Positions 50,350-59,640 of a stretch of 64,000 nucleotides of DNA are shown here, piece by piece. Every line of letters begins with the position of its first letter. Position 1 is the first letter of the stretch. The translations under genes and the position numbers were made by a program. The notes beneath the pieces were generated by a model. That model had not been told where the DNA came from. It worked only from the letters and a program-made list of their open reading frames with translations, and did not search any database. This stretch comes from an uncultured Hoeflea sp. (GTDB taxonomy: Bacteria; Pseudomonadota; Alphaproteobacteria; Rhizobiales; Rhizobiaceae): positions 248,001 through 312,000 of the forward strand of contig NZ_CANMVK010000002.1 in assembly GCF_947501405.1 (NCBI RefSeq), written 5' to 3'.

Positions 50350-53300
50350 CTATTCGGCCGCGATTTTGCGCGCGGTCGTCACCTGATTGAGAAACGCCCG
50401 CAGCGCCGCCGGCTTGATCGGCTTGTTTTGCAGCGCAATGCTTTCGGCTTCCGCCGCGGCGCGGACTTCCGGTGTCCGGTCGGCGGTTACCAGCAGCGCC
50501 GGGATCTGCTTGTCCCACTGTTTTCTTGTCGCAACGATGGTGTCGATCCCGGTGCCGTCATCAAGGTGATAGTCGGCGAAAATCGCATCCGGCGGCGCCT
50601 CGGACTGGGCAATTGCAAGGCTCGCCTGCATCGAGCTCGCCGTAAGCACACTGCAGCCCCAGCCGCTCAGAAGCATCGACATGCCTTCAAGAATCTTGGG
50701 TTCATTGTCGATGCAAAACACCCGCAGGCCGGCCAGGTTGGAGGTTGCCGGGTCCGCGCCAGCACGCTTGGGTGCTGCCTGCATCCGCTTGATATTGGTT
50801 TCCAGCGGCAGTTCCACCCGGAACCGCGTGCCCTGGCCCGACTCGGAGGCGATATCGACCGAGTGGTTGAGAACCCGCGAGATCCGGTCGACGATCGACA
50901 GGCCGAGGCCGAGGCCGGAAGCGGCCCGGGCGCCCTCCTCAAGGCGCGCAAATTCACGAAACACCGTGCGGAACTTGGTCGACGGAATTCCGATGCCGGT
51001 GTCGTAGACATGGATGATGGCCTGATTGCCGCGCCGCCGCACACCCACCAGCACCCGGCCCTCGCGGGTGTATTTGATGGCGTTGGACACCAGATTCTGG
51101 ATGAGCCGTCTGAGCAGATTGGGATCGGAGCGCACATAGACGCTGGTCGGAAGCACAGTGAAGCGCAGGTTCTTCTCCCGCGCCACCGGAGCGAAATCGG
51201 TCACCACCCGCACCAGCAGATCATTGAGCGGAAAGCTCGCCAGTTGCGGCTTCATGGCGCCGGTGTCGAGCCGCGAGATGTCGAGCACCGCGCCCAGGAT
51301 GGTCTCCACCGATTCCAGCGAGGAATCGATGTTCTGCACCAATTGCCTGTTGTCGGAATCGCCCAGCCGCTCCACCAGGGTGGAGGAATAGAGCCGCGCC
51401 GCGTTCAGCGGCTGCAGGATGTCATGACCGGCCGCGGCCAGGAACCGCGTCTTGCCGATATTGGCCTCCTCGGCCGACAATTGCGCCTTTTCGAGCTCCT
51501 GGTTCACCCGCGTCAGCTCGGCGGTCCGTTTGCTCACCCGCTGTTCCAGCGTCTCATTGGCCTGCTTGAGCGCCATGTCGGCGGCCACGCGTTCCGTGAT
51601 GTCGGCATAGGTCGTCACAATGCCGCTGTCGGGCATCGGATTCGACCGGATTTCGATGATCCGCCGGTCCCGCCCGATGGTCAGCGAGAAGGTCTCGTCC
51701 ATGATCAGGAACCGGTCCATCGCCGCCTGTTCCTCGCCGGCTTTGATGTCGCCGCGCGCCACCAGGATGGAGATGATATTTTCCAGCGGAAAGCCGACCT
51801 GGCCCACATGTTCGGGCAGTTCCAGCAGACCGCGGAACCGCTTGTTCCACACCGTCAGCCGGTTGGAGCTGTCAAACACCGTGATGCCCTGATCCATCTG
51901 GCCAAGCGCCGTCTGCAACAGATCGCGGTTGTATTGCAGCGCTTCCGACGCTTCGTCGAGCAGCCGCGCCGTGTCGCCTGGCATATCGTCGGAGCGCTCG
52001 AACAGCAATGACAGCACCAGCCGCGAGGATGCCGAGCCGATGGCGCTGCCGAGCAATTGTTCTGCAAAGCGCAGCAACCCGATATCGGCGGGATCGTGAT
52101 CGTTGATCCAGCGCCCGATTGCCCGTTCATGGGAATGGAACGAGCGTTCGGTGCGCTCGTGTCCCAGATAGCGGCTGATGGTCTGTTTGAGATCGGCGAC
52201 GGTGACTTTGGTTTTCCAGCTGCGCCCGGATGTGGTCAGCCGGCGGCTTTGCGGGATGAACATCGCCGACTGGACCCGCTCGATGGATTTCGGCCGCCGC
52301 GACAACGAACCGATCACATAGAGCAGGCAATTGGCGATCAGACTGAGCACCACCGCGTTAAACAGCGGATCAGAGGCCGGGCCCGAGAAGGTCTGGGTGC
52401 CCGGGATCACGAAATCCAGAATGGCCTCGGCCACATGGCTGTTGTCCGGACCGCCCAGGCTCGGCACCATCAGCATATAGGCCCAGATGGCGATCCCGCC
52501 CGACAGTCCGGCGATTGCGCCGCGCGCATTGGCCTGCCGCCATAATAGGCCGCCAAAAAACGCCGGCGCCAGCTGGGCGATGGCCGCAAAGGACAACAGC
52601 CCGATCGAGGCCAGCCCGGCATTGATGTCGGCAGCGCGGTAATAGGCAAATCCCAACAGCAGAATGCCGACGATCGCCGTGCGCCGGATCAGCAGGATCA
52701 GCTCCGAGAAATCGCCGCTTTGTCCGCGCCGGTTGCGCCGCCTGAGCACCACCGGCACGATGATGTCATTGGAAACCATGATGGCGACCGCCACCGAGGC
52801 GACGATCACCATGGCCGTGGCGGCCGAAAACCCGCCAATGAATGTGATCAACGTGATCAACGGCATGTCGTTGGACATCGGCAGGCTGAGCACGAACAGG
52901 TCGCTGGCCTCGCCCGAACCGAATTGCAGCAACCCGGCGATTGCCACCGGCAGCACGAAGATGTTGATGGCGATCAGGTAGAGCGGCATCAGCCAGCCCG
53001 CCAGCCGCAATTCGCCGGCAGTCCGGTTTTCAACCACCATGACATGAAATTGCCGCGGCAAAAGAATGATTGCAAAAGCCGACAGCACAACCAGCATCGC
53101 CCAGCGCAAGGGCGGAGTTTCATGGGTGAGCGCTGCCATCACCTGGGCATTGTCGGTGGCTGCGGCCAGCAAGTCCCAGGGGCCGTCGAAAAGAACGAAA
53201 ACCACCGAAAGCCCGATCAGCGTGAACGCCAGCAGCTTGACCACCGACTCCATGGCGATCGCCAGGATCAGGCCATCCTGGTGCTCGGTCGCGTCGGTGT

Positions 53301-53850
53301 GGCGGGTGCCGAAGATCGCGGCAAAGGCCGCCAGCACCATAGTGACGAAGAAGGCGATGTCGGAAAGGAAGAATGTCTTCGTCACCCGGCTGAGCTGCTC
53401 GGCGTCGACCATCACCGCCACCGAAGACGACACCGCTTTGAGCTGCAGCGCGATATAGGGAATGGTGCCAATCACCGCGATCAACGCCACCAGAGCCGCC
53501 ACCAACGGGCTCTTGCCATAGCGCGCCGCCATGAAGTCGGCGATCGAGGTTAGCTTCTCGGCCTTCGCCAGCGTCACAATCCGCCGCAGGATCGGCATGC
53601 CGAGCGTGAACATCAGGATCGGGCCGATATAAATCGCTGTGAATTCGAGCCCGCGCGAGGCGGCGAGGCCGACCCCGCCGAAATAGGTCCAGGAGGTGCA
53701 GTAGATCGCCAGGCTCAGCGAATAGATGATCGGCCGGCCAGCGGTTCGCCGCTGCCGTTGACGCGCCGAGCGGTCGCCATAGGCCGCAATGGCAAACAGC
53801 AACAGCAGGTAAAATAGCGCTGATCCGAAAACCAGCCAGCCAGGCATCAT
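50350..53850 (-). CDS. SLC5-type transporter / hybrid histidine kinase fusion (CrbS/CbrA-like)
   Basis: A 1166-residue sensor. The first about 520 residues form a 13-TM sodium:solute symporter module (SLAIYCTSWTYFGGVG near TM2, SIADFMAARYGKSPLVA, IPYIALQLKAVSSSV). A linker leads to a PAS domain (about 660-770; MDQGITVFDSSNRLTVWNKRF), a coiled coil, HisKA with H809 in FLAAAGHDILQPLNAARL, HATPase (NLVSNAIKYT, YDTGIGIP, GLGLGLSIV) and a C-terminal receiver with D1093 (IFADYHLDDG). The transporter part may sense or carry its ligand. The start at 53850 has GGAGGAGAG upstream. The adjacent convergent NarL-type regulator is its likely partner; the C-terminal receiver may act as a phosphate sink. Confidence 0.92.
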   Translation of the reverse strand: MMPGWLVFGSALFYLLLLFAIAAYGDRSARQRQRRTAGRPIIYSLSLAIYCTSWTYFGGVGLAASRGLEFTAIYIGPILMFTLGMPILRRIVTLAKAEKLTSIADFMAARYGKSPLVAALVALIAVIGTIPYIALQLKAVSSSVAVMVDAEQLSRVTKTFFLSDIAFFVTMVLAAFAAIFGTRHTDATEHQDGLILAIAMESVVKLLAFTLIGLSVVFVLFDGPWDLLAAATDNAQVMAALTHETPPLRWAMLVVLSAFAIILLPRQFHVMVVENRTAGELRLAGWLMPLYLIAINIFVLPVAIAGLLQFGSGEASDLFVLSLPMSNDMPLITLITFIGGFSAATAMVIVASVAVAIMVSNDIIVPVVLRRRNRRGQSGDFSELILLIRRTAIVGILLLGFAYYRAADINAGLASIGLLSFAAIAQLAPAFFGGLLWRQANARGAIAGLSGGIAIWAYMLMVPSLGGPDNSHVAEAILDFVIPGTQTFSGPASDPLFNAVVLSLIANCLLYVIGSLSRRPKSIERVQSAMFIPQSRRLTTSGRSWKTKVTVADLKQTISRYLGHERTERSFHSHERAIGRWINDHDPADIGLLRFAEQLLGSAIGSASSRLVLSLLFERSDDMPGDTARLLDEASEALQYNRDLLQTALGQMDQGITVFDSSNRLTVWNKRFRGLLELPEHVGQVGFPLENIISILVARGDIKAGEEQAAMDRFLIMDETFSLTIGRDRRIIEIRSNPMPDSGIVTTYADITERVAADMALKQANETLEQRVSKRTAELTRVNQELEKAQLSAEEANIGKTRFLAAAGHDILQPLNAARLYSSTLVERLGDSDNRQLVQNIDSSLESVETILGAVLDISRLDTGAMKPQLASFPLNDLLVRVVTDFAPVAREKNLRFTVLPTSVYVRSDPNLLRRLIQNLVSNAIKYTREGRVLVGVRRRGNQAIIHVYDTGIGIPSTKFRTVFREFARLEEGARAASGLGLGLSIVDRISRVLNHSVDIASESGQGTRFRVELPLETNIKRMQAAPKRAGADPATSNLAGLRVFCIDNEPKILEGMSMLLSGWGCSVLTASSMQASLAIAQSEAPPDAIFADYHLDDGTGIDTIVATRKQWDKQIPALLVTADRTPEVRAAAEAESIALQNKPIKPAALRAFLNQVTTARKIAAE

Positions 53851-54091
53851 GATCCGGTGCTCTCCTCCAATCCTCCAGCTCTCAGCATAGCCCCTTGCAA
53901 TGGGCGCACAAGGCAGCCTTTGGTCGCGGAGGTTTGCCTCCTAGCGCGGCGTGCGGCAACGGCAACGCACACCGCGTCGAACTGCGGTTAATTTCCGTGC
54001 GAACCATGCTACAAACGCACAAATCGGGGGGTCGGGCGCGCGCCTCCGGTCAACACAAGAGGGACGCCGCGCGCGTGTGGAGCAAGACACA

Positions 54092-54505
54092 ATGCTGAAT
54101 GAGTTCAAGGCGTTTATCGCCAAGGGCAATGTTATGGATCTGGCCGTCGGTGTCATCATCGGCGGCGCCTTCGGTCTGATCGTGAAATCGCTGACCGACG
54201 ACCTCATCATGCCGGTTGTCGGCGCGATCTTTGGCGGGTTGGATTTTTCCAACTACTTCATCCCGCTCGCCGATGGCGTGACCGCGACAACGCTTGATGC
54301 GGCGAAGGAGCAGGGCGCCGTGCTGGCCTATGGCAACTTCTTCACCGTGCTGATCAATTTCCTGATCCTCGCCTGGATCATCTTTCTGATGGTCAGGGCG
54401 GTCAACAAGATCCGCGCCGAGGAAGAGCAAAAACCGGCTGAGCCTGCGCCGCCGCCGGCCGATGTGGCCTTGCTGACCGAAATCCGCGACCTGCTGAAAA
54501 AATAG
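54092..54505 (+). CDS. mscL: Large-conductance mechanosensitive channel
   Basis: A 137-residue MscL that opens under membrane tension to release osmolytes. The amphipathic N terminus and TM1 ([34 protein letters not shown]) carry the pore-constriction glycine pattern; TM2 is [24 protein letters not shown]; a Pro-rich linker ([12 protein letters not shown]) leads to the C-terminal helix [15 protein letters not shown] 54092 follows GGAG; the frame extends upstream without family residues. It is divergent from the hybrid kinase. The 252 bp to the next gene show no feature. Confidence 0.95.
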   Translation: MLNEFKAFIAKGNVMDLAVGVIIGGAFGLIVKSLTDDLIMPVVGAIFGGLDFSNYFIPLADGVTATTLDAAKEQGAVLAYGNFFTVLINFLILAWIIFLMVRAVNKIRAEEEQKPAEPAPPPADVALLTEIRDLLKK

Positions 54506-54757
54506 CTTCGCATCTGCCGGATGACCCGGCAGGCGGCGCAAGCTCAGGATGTGGTAGCTGGCCCCCGGCGTTTTGGCGACGATCGGGCCAATGCGCGGGG
54601 GGTGGTCCCGCTCGGGGCCGTTCGCTCGGGCGGCCCTGAATGCGCGTGCGGCGGAATTCGCATCAACAAAATCCATGGATCGATCACTCAGCGTCCGATG
54701 CCAGCTCGGCACAAACCGGGTAAAACGGGCAAACGGAGAATGCGATGACGATGTGTT

Positions 54758-55924
54758 ATGACCCAGTTTGATCATTTGAGCCGGCGCGCCCGCCAGGCGC
54801 CTGAAAGCGGCATTGTCGCCGTCGTCAACCACGGCCGTCTCAAACCGGGTCTGATCCCGCTCTGGGCCGGTGAGGGCGATGAGACCACGCCTGAGTTTAT
54901 CGCCCGGCCCGCGGCGGAGGCCCTGCTTGGCGGCGAGACCTTTTACACCTGGCAACGCGGCATCCCCGAACTCCGCCAGGCGCTGGCCGATTACCATGCC
55001 CGGCATTTCGGCCGGACTTTGCCGCTTGATGCGTTCTGTGTCACCGGATCGGGCATGCAGGCGATCAAGATCGCCGTCGAAGCCGTGGTCGATCCCGGCG
55101 ATGAAGTGATCCAGATCACCCCGGCCTGGCCCAATTTCGCCGCCGCGCTGGAAATGTCGGGCGGCGTCTCGGTGCCGGCCCGGCTCGACTACGCCGGCGG
55201 CCGCTGGAGCATCGATCCCGACCGCATCGCCGCCGCGATCACGCCAAGGACCCGGGCGCTGTTCATCAACTCCCCCTCCAATCCGACCGGCTGGACCGCG
55301 ACCCGCGAAGATCTCGATGCCACTTTGAAACTGGCGCGCAAGCATGGCCTGTGGATCATCGCCGACGAGATTTATACGCGCTTTTTCTATGCCGGCGGGC
55401 GCGCGCCGTCATTTCTCGACATCATGGATGACGACGACCGCGTCATCTTCGTCAACACATTCTCCAAGAACTGGTCGATGACCGGCTGGCGGGTCGGCTG
55501 GATCGTCGCGCCGCCGTCGATCATCCAGGTTCTGGAAAACAGCGTCCAGTACCAGACTTCCGGCGTGCCGCAATTCATGCAGAAGGGCGCGCTCGCGGCA
55601 CTGGAACACGGCGATGCCTATGTCGATGCCCAGGTGGCCAAGGCGAGTGCGGCGCGCGACCTGTTTTGCGATGCACTGACCGGCACCAACCGGGTTGTCA
55701 CCCAAAAACCCGACGGCGCCTTCTACGCGTTCTTCAGCATTGACGGCATCAGTGACACAAAAGCTGCGGCCATCGACATCGTTGATAGGGCCGGTGTTGG
55801 ACTGGCTCCTGGTACCGCTTTCAACCTCGGCGGTGAGGCGTTCCTGCGCGCCTGCTTCCTGCGCCGGCTCGATCATGTCGAGGAAGCTGCGGGCCGCCTT
55901 GCCGATTACATCTCGTCGCTGTAG
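54758..55924 (+). CDS. Class I/II PLP-dependent aminotransferase
   Basis: A 388-residue fold-type I aminotransferase of the aspartate/aromatic group. Landmarks: YTWQRGIPELRQALADYHARHFG, VTGSGMQAIKIAVEAVVDPGDEV, INSPSNPTGWT, LWIIADEIYTRF and the PLP lysine K237 in NTFSKNWSMTGWRVGW. Substrate specificity is not readable; aspartate, aromatic or methionine-related keto acids are possible. No ribosome site stands at the usual distance from ATG 54758, and the nearby upstream ATGs are out of frame or run straight into a stop. A terminator hairpin follows. Confidence 0.88.
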   Translation: MTQFDHLSRRARQAPESGIVAVVNHGRLKPGLIPLWAGEGDETTPEFIARPAAEALLGGETFYTWQRGIPELRQALADYHARHFGRTLPLDAFCVTGSGMQAIKIAVEAVVDPGDEVIQITPAWPNFAAALEMSGGVSVPARLDYAGGRWSIDPDRIAAAITPRTRALFINSPSNPTGWTATREDLDATLKLARKHGLWIIADEIYTRFFYAGGRAPSFLDIMDDDDRVIFVNTFSKNWSMTGWRVGWIVAPPSIIQVLENSVQYQTSGVPQFMQKGALAALEHGDAYVDAQVAKASAARDLFCDALTGTNRVVTQKPDGAFYAFFSIDGISDTKAAAIDIVDRAGVGLAPGTAFNLGGEAFLRACFLRRLDHVEEAAGRLADYISSL

Positions 55925-55932
55925 CAGCGCTC

Positions 55933-55961
55933 GCCTGAAACGCTCACGTTCAGGCTTTCTT
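55933..55961 (+). terminator. Intrinsic terminator after the aminotransferase gene
   Basis: GCCTGAA (55933-55939) pairs with TTCAGGC (55949-55955), followed by TTTCTT. The stop codon is 9 bp upstream. Confidence 0.65.
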
Positions 55962-56010
55962 GGCATTTCAGGTGCATTGTTGTGCGCTAGGTCGAGATTG
56001 AGGGATTGGC

Positions 56011-57003
56011 ATGGCGGTTCTTGTCACAGGCGGCGCGGGTTACATCGGCAGCCATATGGTCTGGGCGCTGATCGAGGCTGGCGAGCAGGTGGTGGTGGTC
56101 GATCGACTGTCCACCGGCTTTGACTGGGCGGTGGCGCCCGAAGCCAAGCTGATCAAGGCCGATATCGTCGACACCGAAACCGTGGCCGACGTCATCCGGA
56201 CCCATTCGGTTGATGCAATCGTGCATTTCGCAGGCTCGATTTCAGTGCCTGAATCCCTGGCCGATCCTCTTGGCTACTACCAGAACAACACCGCCAATTC
56301 GCTCGCACTGATCCGCACAGCGGTCCGCACGGAAGTGCCGAATTTTATCTTTTCCTCAACCGCCGCCGTCTATGGCACGCCTGAGGAAGACGGTCCGATC
56401 ACCGAAGCAACGCACACCCGCCCGCAATCGCCCTACGGCACATCCAAGCTGATGACGGAGACCATGCTGGCCGATGCCGCCGCAGCCCACGCGTTCAGCT
56501 TTGCGGCCTTGCGTTACTTCAATGTTTCGGGCGCCGATCCAAAGGGCCGCACCGGCCAGTCAACCCGTGGCGCGCTCAATCTGATCAAGGTTGCCACCGA
56601 GGCCGCGATGGGCAAACGCGACGGAATCGACGTGTTCGGAACCGATTACCCGACCCGTGACGGCACCTGCGTGCGCGATTTCATTCATGTCACCGATCTG
56701 GTTGGCGCTCACCTCGACGCCCTTGGCTATCTGCGTGCCGGTGGCGACAGCCTGATTGCAAATTGCGGCTATGGACGCGGCTACACCGTGCAGGAAGTGC
56801 TTGATGCGGTGCGGCGCGTCAGCGGCCGCGATTTCGAGATCCGGCATGCGCCGCGCAGGCATGGCGACATCATCACCTCGGTGGCGGATTCAAGCCTCGC
56901 GCGAAACAGACTCGGCTGGTCGCCACGCCACGACAACCTCGATGAGATCGTCGGCAGTGCGCTTGCCTGGGAGGAATCCTTGTTGCGCCGCAACCGGATT
57001 TAA
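56011..57003 (+). CDS. galE: UDP-glucose 4-epimerase
   Basis: A 330-residue extended short-chain dehydrogenase. The NAD-binding GGAGYIG is at residues 7-13, HFAGSISVPES follows, FSSTAAVYG gives the catalytic Ser/Thr, and Y142-x3-K146 (SPYGTSK) is the active pair. FNVSGADPKGRTGQS and GTDYPTRDGTCVRDFIHVTDL are typical of GalE. It interconverts UDP-glucose and UDP-galactose for exopolysaccharide and LPS; related UDP-sugar epimerases cannot be excluded. The gene stands alone. Confidence 0.88.
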   Translation: MAVLVTGGAGYIGSHMVWALIEAGEQVVVVDRLSTGFDWAVAPEAKLIKADIVDTETVADVIRTHSVDAIVHFAGSISVPESLADPLGYYQNNTANSLALIRTAVRTEVPNFIFSSTAAVYGTPEEDGPITEATHTRPQSPYGTSKLMTETMLADAAAAHAFSFAALRYFNVSGADPKGRTGQSTRGALNLIKVATEAAMGKRDGIDVFGTDYPTRDGTCVRDFIHVTDLVGAHLDALGYLRAGGDSLIANCGYGRGYTVQEVLDAVRRVSGRDFEIRHAPRRHGDIITSVADSSLARNRLGWSPRHDNLDEIVGSALAWEESLLRRNRI

Positions 57004-57410
57004 GCGAGTGCCGGTTTTCCGGACGCCATAAAAACATTAATACTATCAGATATTTATTCCCGGAATAACAAGGCAATCTCGACTTTAGTCGTAGGCCGAA
57101 GTTATCATTGGAATGTCTGATTCTTCCTTTCCCTTCGCAAATTGTTTGAGCTACCGTCCGCCTCGGCTGGAATAGTCAGGTCACGCCATGATTGTTTTTT
57201 GCATACGGTTCAACCGAACCTGCAAAGGCAATCCGGAGTGGCCGGACAAGACCGCAAAGCCTGGGGGAATTGTGGGGAGGAAGTGGGACGCGCCCGGTTG
57301 ACGCCCCATCGCCAATCTGGACGACACAAACCCTTCAGACGGTTATTCCGCTTCGATGACAATTCACTGGTCGCCGATCATGGCAGAGGGTCAGTGCAGA
57401 GGAGGTATAA
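57004..57410. other. Regulatory intergenic region upstream of DUF4212 with three inverted repeats
   Basis: 407 bp without a gene; the first third is markedly AT-rich. It contains TTATTCC-C-GGAATAA (57054-57068, perfect), CGACT-TT-AGTCG (57080-57091, perfect) and GAAT-GTCTG-ATTC (57111-57123). All lie 290-360 bp upstream of the symporter operon. They are operator-like and could be targets of the NarL-type regulator encoded at 49656, but nothing here proves it. Confidence 0.55.
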
Positions 57411-57671
57411 ATGAGCAAAAATGGTGGTAGCGACGCCTACTGGAAAGCCAATGTCAGAATGATCGGGGTCCTCCTGGTCATCTGGGCGCTGGTTTCCTTC
57501 GGGTTTGGCATTCTTTTGCGGCCCATGCTTTCGGGCATCTCGGTCGGTGGTTCGGATCTCGGATTCTGGTTTGCCCAGCAAGGATCAATCCTTGTCTTCC
57601 TGGGCATAATTTTCTTCTACGCGTGGCGCATGAATGCGCTCGATCGCGAGTACGGAGTCGACGAAGAGTAA
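57411..57671 (+). CDS. DUF4212 small subunit of a sodium/solute symporter
   Basis: An 86-residue protein with two TM helices (MIGVLLVIWALVSFGFGILL and GSILVFLGIIFFYAWRMNALDREYGVDEE). DUF4212 proteins are encoded directly before VC_2705-family symporters, parallel to YjcH before ActP, and are taken to be their small subunit. A strong GAGGAGG ribosome site precedes the ATG. The symporter starts 31 bp downstream. Confidence 0.9.
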   Translation: MSKNGGSDAYWKANVRMIGVLLVIWALVSFGFGILLRPMLSGISVGGSDLGFWFAQQGSILVFLGIIFFYAWRMNALDREYGVDEE

Positions 57672-57702
57672 GATCTTCGGTTGAGCAAAAAGGTACCATC
57701 TC

Positions 57703-59493
57703 ATGGATCAATATACTCTCAATCTGCTCTTTGTGGGGGCGTCCTTCGCACTCTACATCGGCATCGCCATCTGGGCCCGCGCGGGTTCGACCGGCGAGTT
57801 CTATGCCGCCGGCCGCGGGGTTAACCCGGTCGTCAACGGCATGGCCACCGCGGCTGACTGGATGTCGGCGGCTTCCTTCATCTCCATGGCCGGCCTGATC
57901 GCCTTTACCGGCTACGACAACTCGTCGTTCCTGATGGGCTGGACCGGCGGTTACGTGCTCTTGGCCATGCTGCTTGCGCCGTATCTGCGCAAGTTCGGCA
58001 AATACACCGTGCCGGAGTTCATCGGCGACCGCTTCTACTCGCAGACCGCGCGTATCGTCGCCGTTATCTGCCTGATCGTTGCCTCGGTCACCTACGTGAT
58101 CGGTCAGATGACCGGCGTCGGTGTGGCGTTCTCGCGCTTCCTGGAAGTCGAAAACTCCACCGGCCTGTTCATCGGCGCCACCGTGGTGTTCGTTTACGCG
58201 GTTCTCGGCGGCATGAAGGGCATCACCTACACCCAGGTGGCTCAGTATGTCGTGCTGATCCTGGCCTACACCATCCCGGCGATCTTCGTGTCGCTGCAGC
58301 TCACCGGCAACCCGATCCCGGCCCTTGGCCTGTTCGGCTCCGTCGATGCGGATGGCAGCTCGGTTGCGCTTCTCACCCGTCTTGACCAGGTCGTTACGGA
58401 TCTTGGCTTCAACGAGTACACCGCACACGGCGGCGGCACCTTGAATATGGTGCTGTTCACGTTCTCGCTGATGATCGGCACCGCCGGTCTGCCGCACGTG
58501 ATCATCCGCTTCTTCACCGTCCCCAAGGTCTCCGACGCCCGTTGGTCGGCCGGTTGGGCGCTGGTGTTCATCGCGCTTCTGTATCTCAATGCTCCGGCCG
58601 TGGGCGCCATGGCCCGCCTCAACATCACCCAGACCATGTGGCCTGCCGGTGTTCAGGGCGAGGCGATCTCGGTCGAAGACATCGAAAGCCGCGAAGACCT
58701 CAACTGGATGCGCACCTGGCAGCAGACCGGTCTTCTGGGCTGGGAAGACAAGAACGGCGATGGCCGGATCCAGTACTACAACGACAAGGCCTCTTCGATG
58801 GAAGAAACGGCAGCCGCGAATGGCTGGCAGGGCAACGAGTTGACCAACTTCAACCGCGACATCCTGGTGCTTGCCAACCCGGAAATCGCTAACCTGCCAG
58901 GGTGGGTGATCGCCCTTGTCGCAGCCGGCGGTCTTGCCGCGGCGCTGTCGACGGCAGCCGGTTTGTTGCTCGCGATTTCGTCGGCGATCAGTCACGATCT
59001 GATCAAGGGCGCGATCAATCCGGATATCTCGGAGAAGGGTGAGATGCTCGCAGCACGTATCTCAATGGCCGTGGCCATTGCGGTTGCGACCTATCTTGGC
59101 CTCAATCCGCCCGGATTTGCGGCGCAGACGGTGGCTCTGGCCTTCGGTCTGGCGGCGTCGTCGATCTTCCCGGCATTGATGATGGGCATCTTCTTCAAGC
59201 GGATCAACAACACCGGCGCGGTTGCCGGCATGTTGGCCGGCCTTGGCGTGACGCTGCTCTACATCTTCCTGCACAAGGGCTGGTTCTTCATCCCCGGAAC
59301 GGCATCCTTCTCCGATGCGGATCCGCTGTTCCTGACGATCAAGTCCACCTCCTTCGGTGCGGTCGGTGCGATCATCAACTTCGCAGTTGCCTACTTCGTT
59401 TCGCAGGCAACCGAGGAGCCGCCGCAGGAAATTCAGGATCTGGTGGAATCGGTCCGCGTCCCGCGTGGCGCTGGCGCTGCCACCGGTCACTGA
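57703..59493 (+). CDS. Sodium:solute symporter, VC_2705 family (acetate/carboxylate permease-like)
   Basis: A 596-residue SLC5/SSS transporter with about 13 TM segments, related to acetate permease ActP. FYAAGRGVNPVVNGMATAADWMSAASFISMAGLIA carries the SSS signature region, GTAGLPHVIIRFFTVP is in the sixth or seventh helix, and GLAAALSTAAGLLLAISSAISHDLIK is the SSS sodium-site helix. A hydrophilic insert between residues 310 and 390 includes a calcium-loop-like DKNGDGRIQ (349-357). The likely substrates are acetate or other short-chain carboxylates, by family. A strong terminator follows. Confidence 0.9.
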   Translation: MDQYTLNLLFVGASFALYIGIAIWARAGSTGEFYAAGRGVNPVVNGMATAADWMSAASFISMAGLIAFTGYDNSSFLMGWTGGYVLLAMLLAPYLRKFGKYTVPEFIGDRFYSQTARIVAVICLIVASVTYVIGQMTGVGVAFSRFLEVENSTGLFIGATVVFVYAVLGGMKGITYTQVAQYVVLILAYTIPAIFVSLQLTGNPIPALGLFGSVDADGSSVALLTRLDQVVTDLGFNEYTAHGGGTLNMVLFTFSLMIGTAGLPHVIIRFFTVPKVSDARWSAGWALVFIALLYLNAPAVGAMARLNITQTMWPAGVQGEAISVEDIESREDLNWMRTWQQTGLLGWEDKNGDGRIQYYNDKASSMEETAAANGWQGNELTNFNRDILVLANPEIANLPGWVIALVAAGGLAAALSTAAGLLLAISSAISHDLIKGAINPDISEKGEMLAARISMAVAIAVATYLGLNPPGFAAQTVALAFGLAASSIFPALMMGIFFKRINNTGAVAGMLAGLGVTLLYIFLHKGWFFIPGTASFSDADPLFLTIKSTSFGAVGAIINFAVAYFVSQATEEPPQEIQDLVESVRVPRGAGAATGH

Positions 59494-59528
59494 GGACACG
59501 GCCCTTGACGGGCCCCTACAAAAGATGG

Positions 59529-59564
59529 ATGGACCCCGGTTATGCCGGGGTCCATTGTTTTTGT
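59529..59564 (+). terminator. Intrinsic terminator after the symporter gene
   Basis: ATGGACCCCGG (59529-59539) and CCGGGGTCCAT (59545-59555) form a perfect 11-bp stem with loop TTATG, followed by TTGTTTTTG. It separates the DUF4212-symporter pair from the DUF294 gene. Confidence 0.93.
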
Positions 59565-59640
59565 GCTTTGCGGACTCGAGCAGCTGTCCCTTGGTCCCGG
59601 TGGCGGCCAGGAGGCCACCTGATGCTTTGAAAGGACACCG

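Noticed and set aside
57478-58995. A 505-residue frame antisense to the DUF4212 and symporter genes
   Set aside because: The sense strand has SSS signatures and strong ribosome sites; the antisense product is low-complexity His/Arg/Gly.
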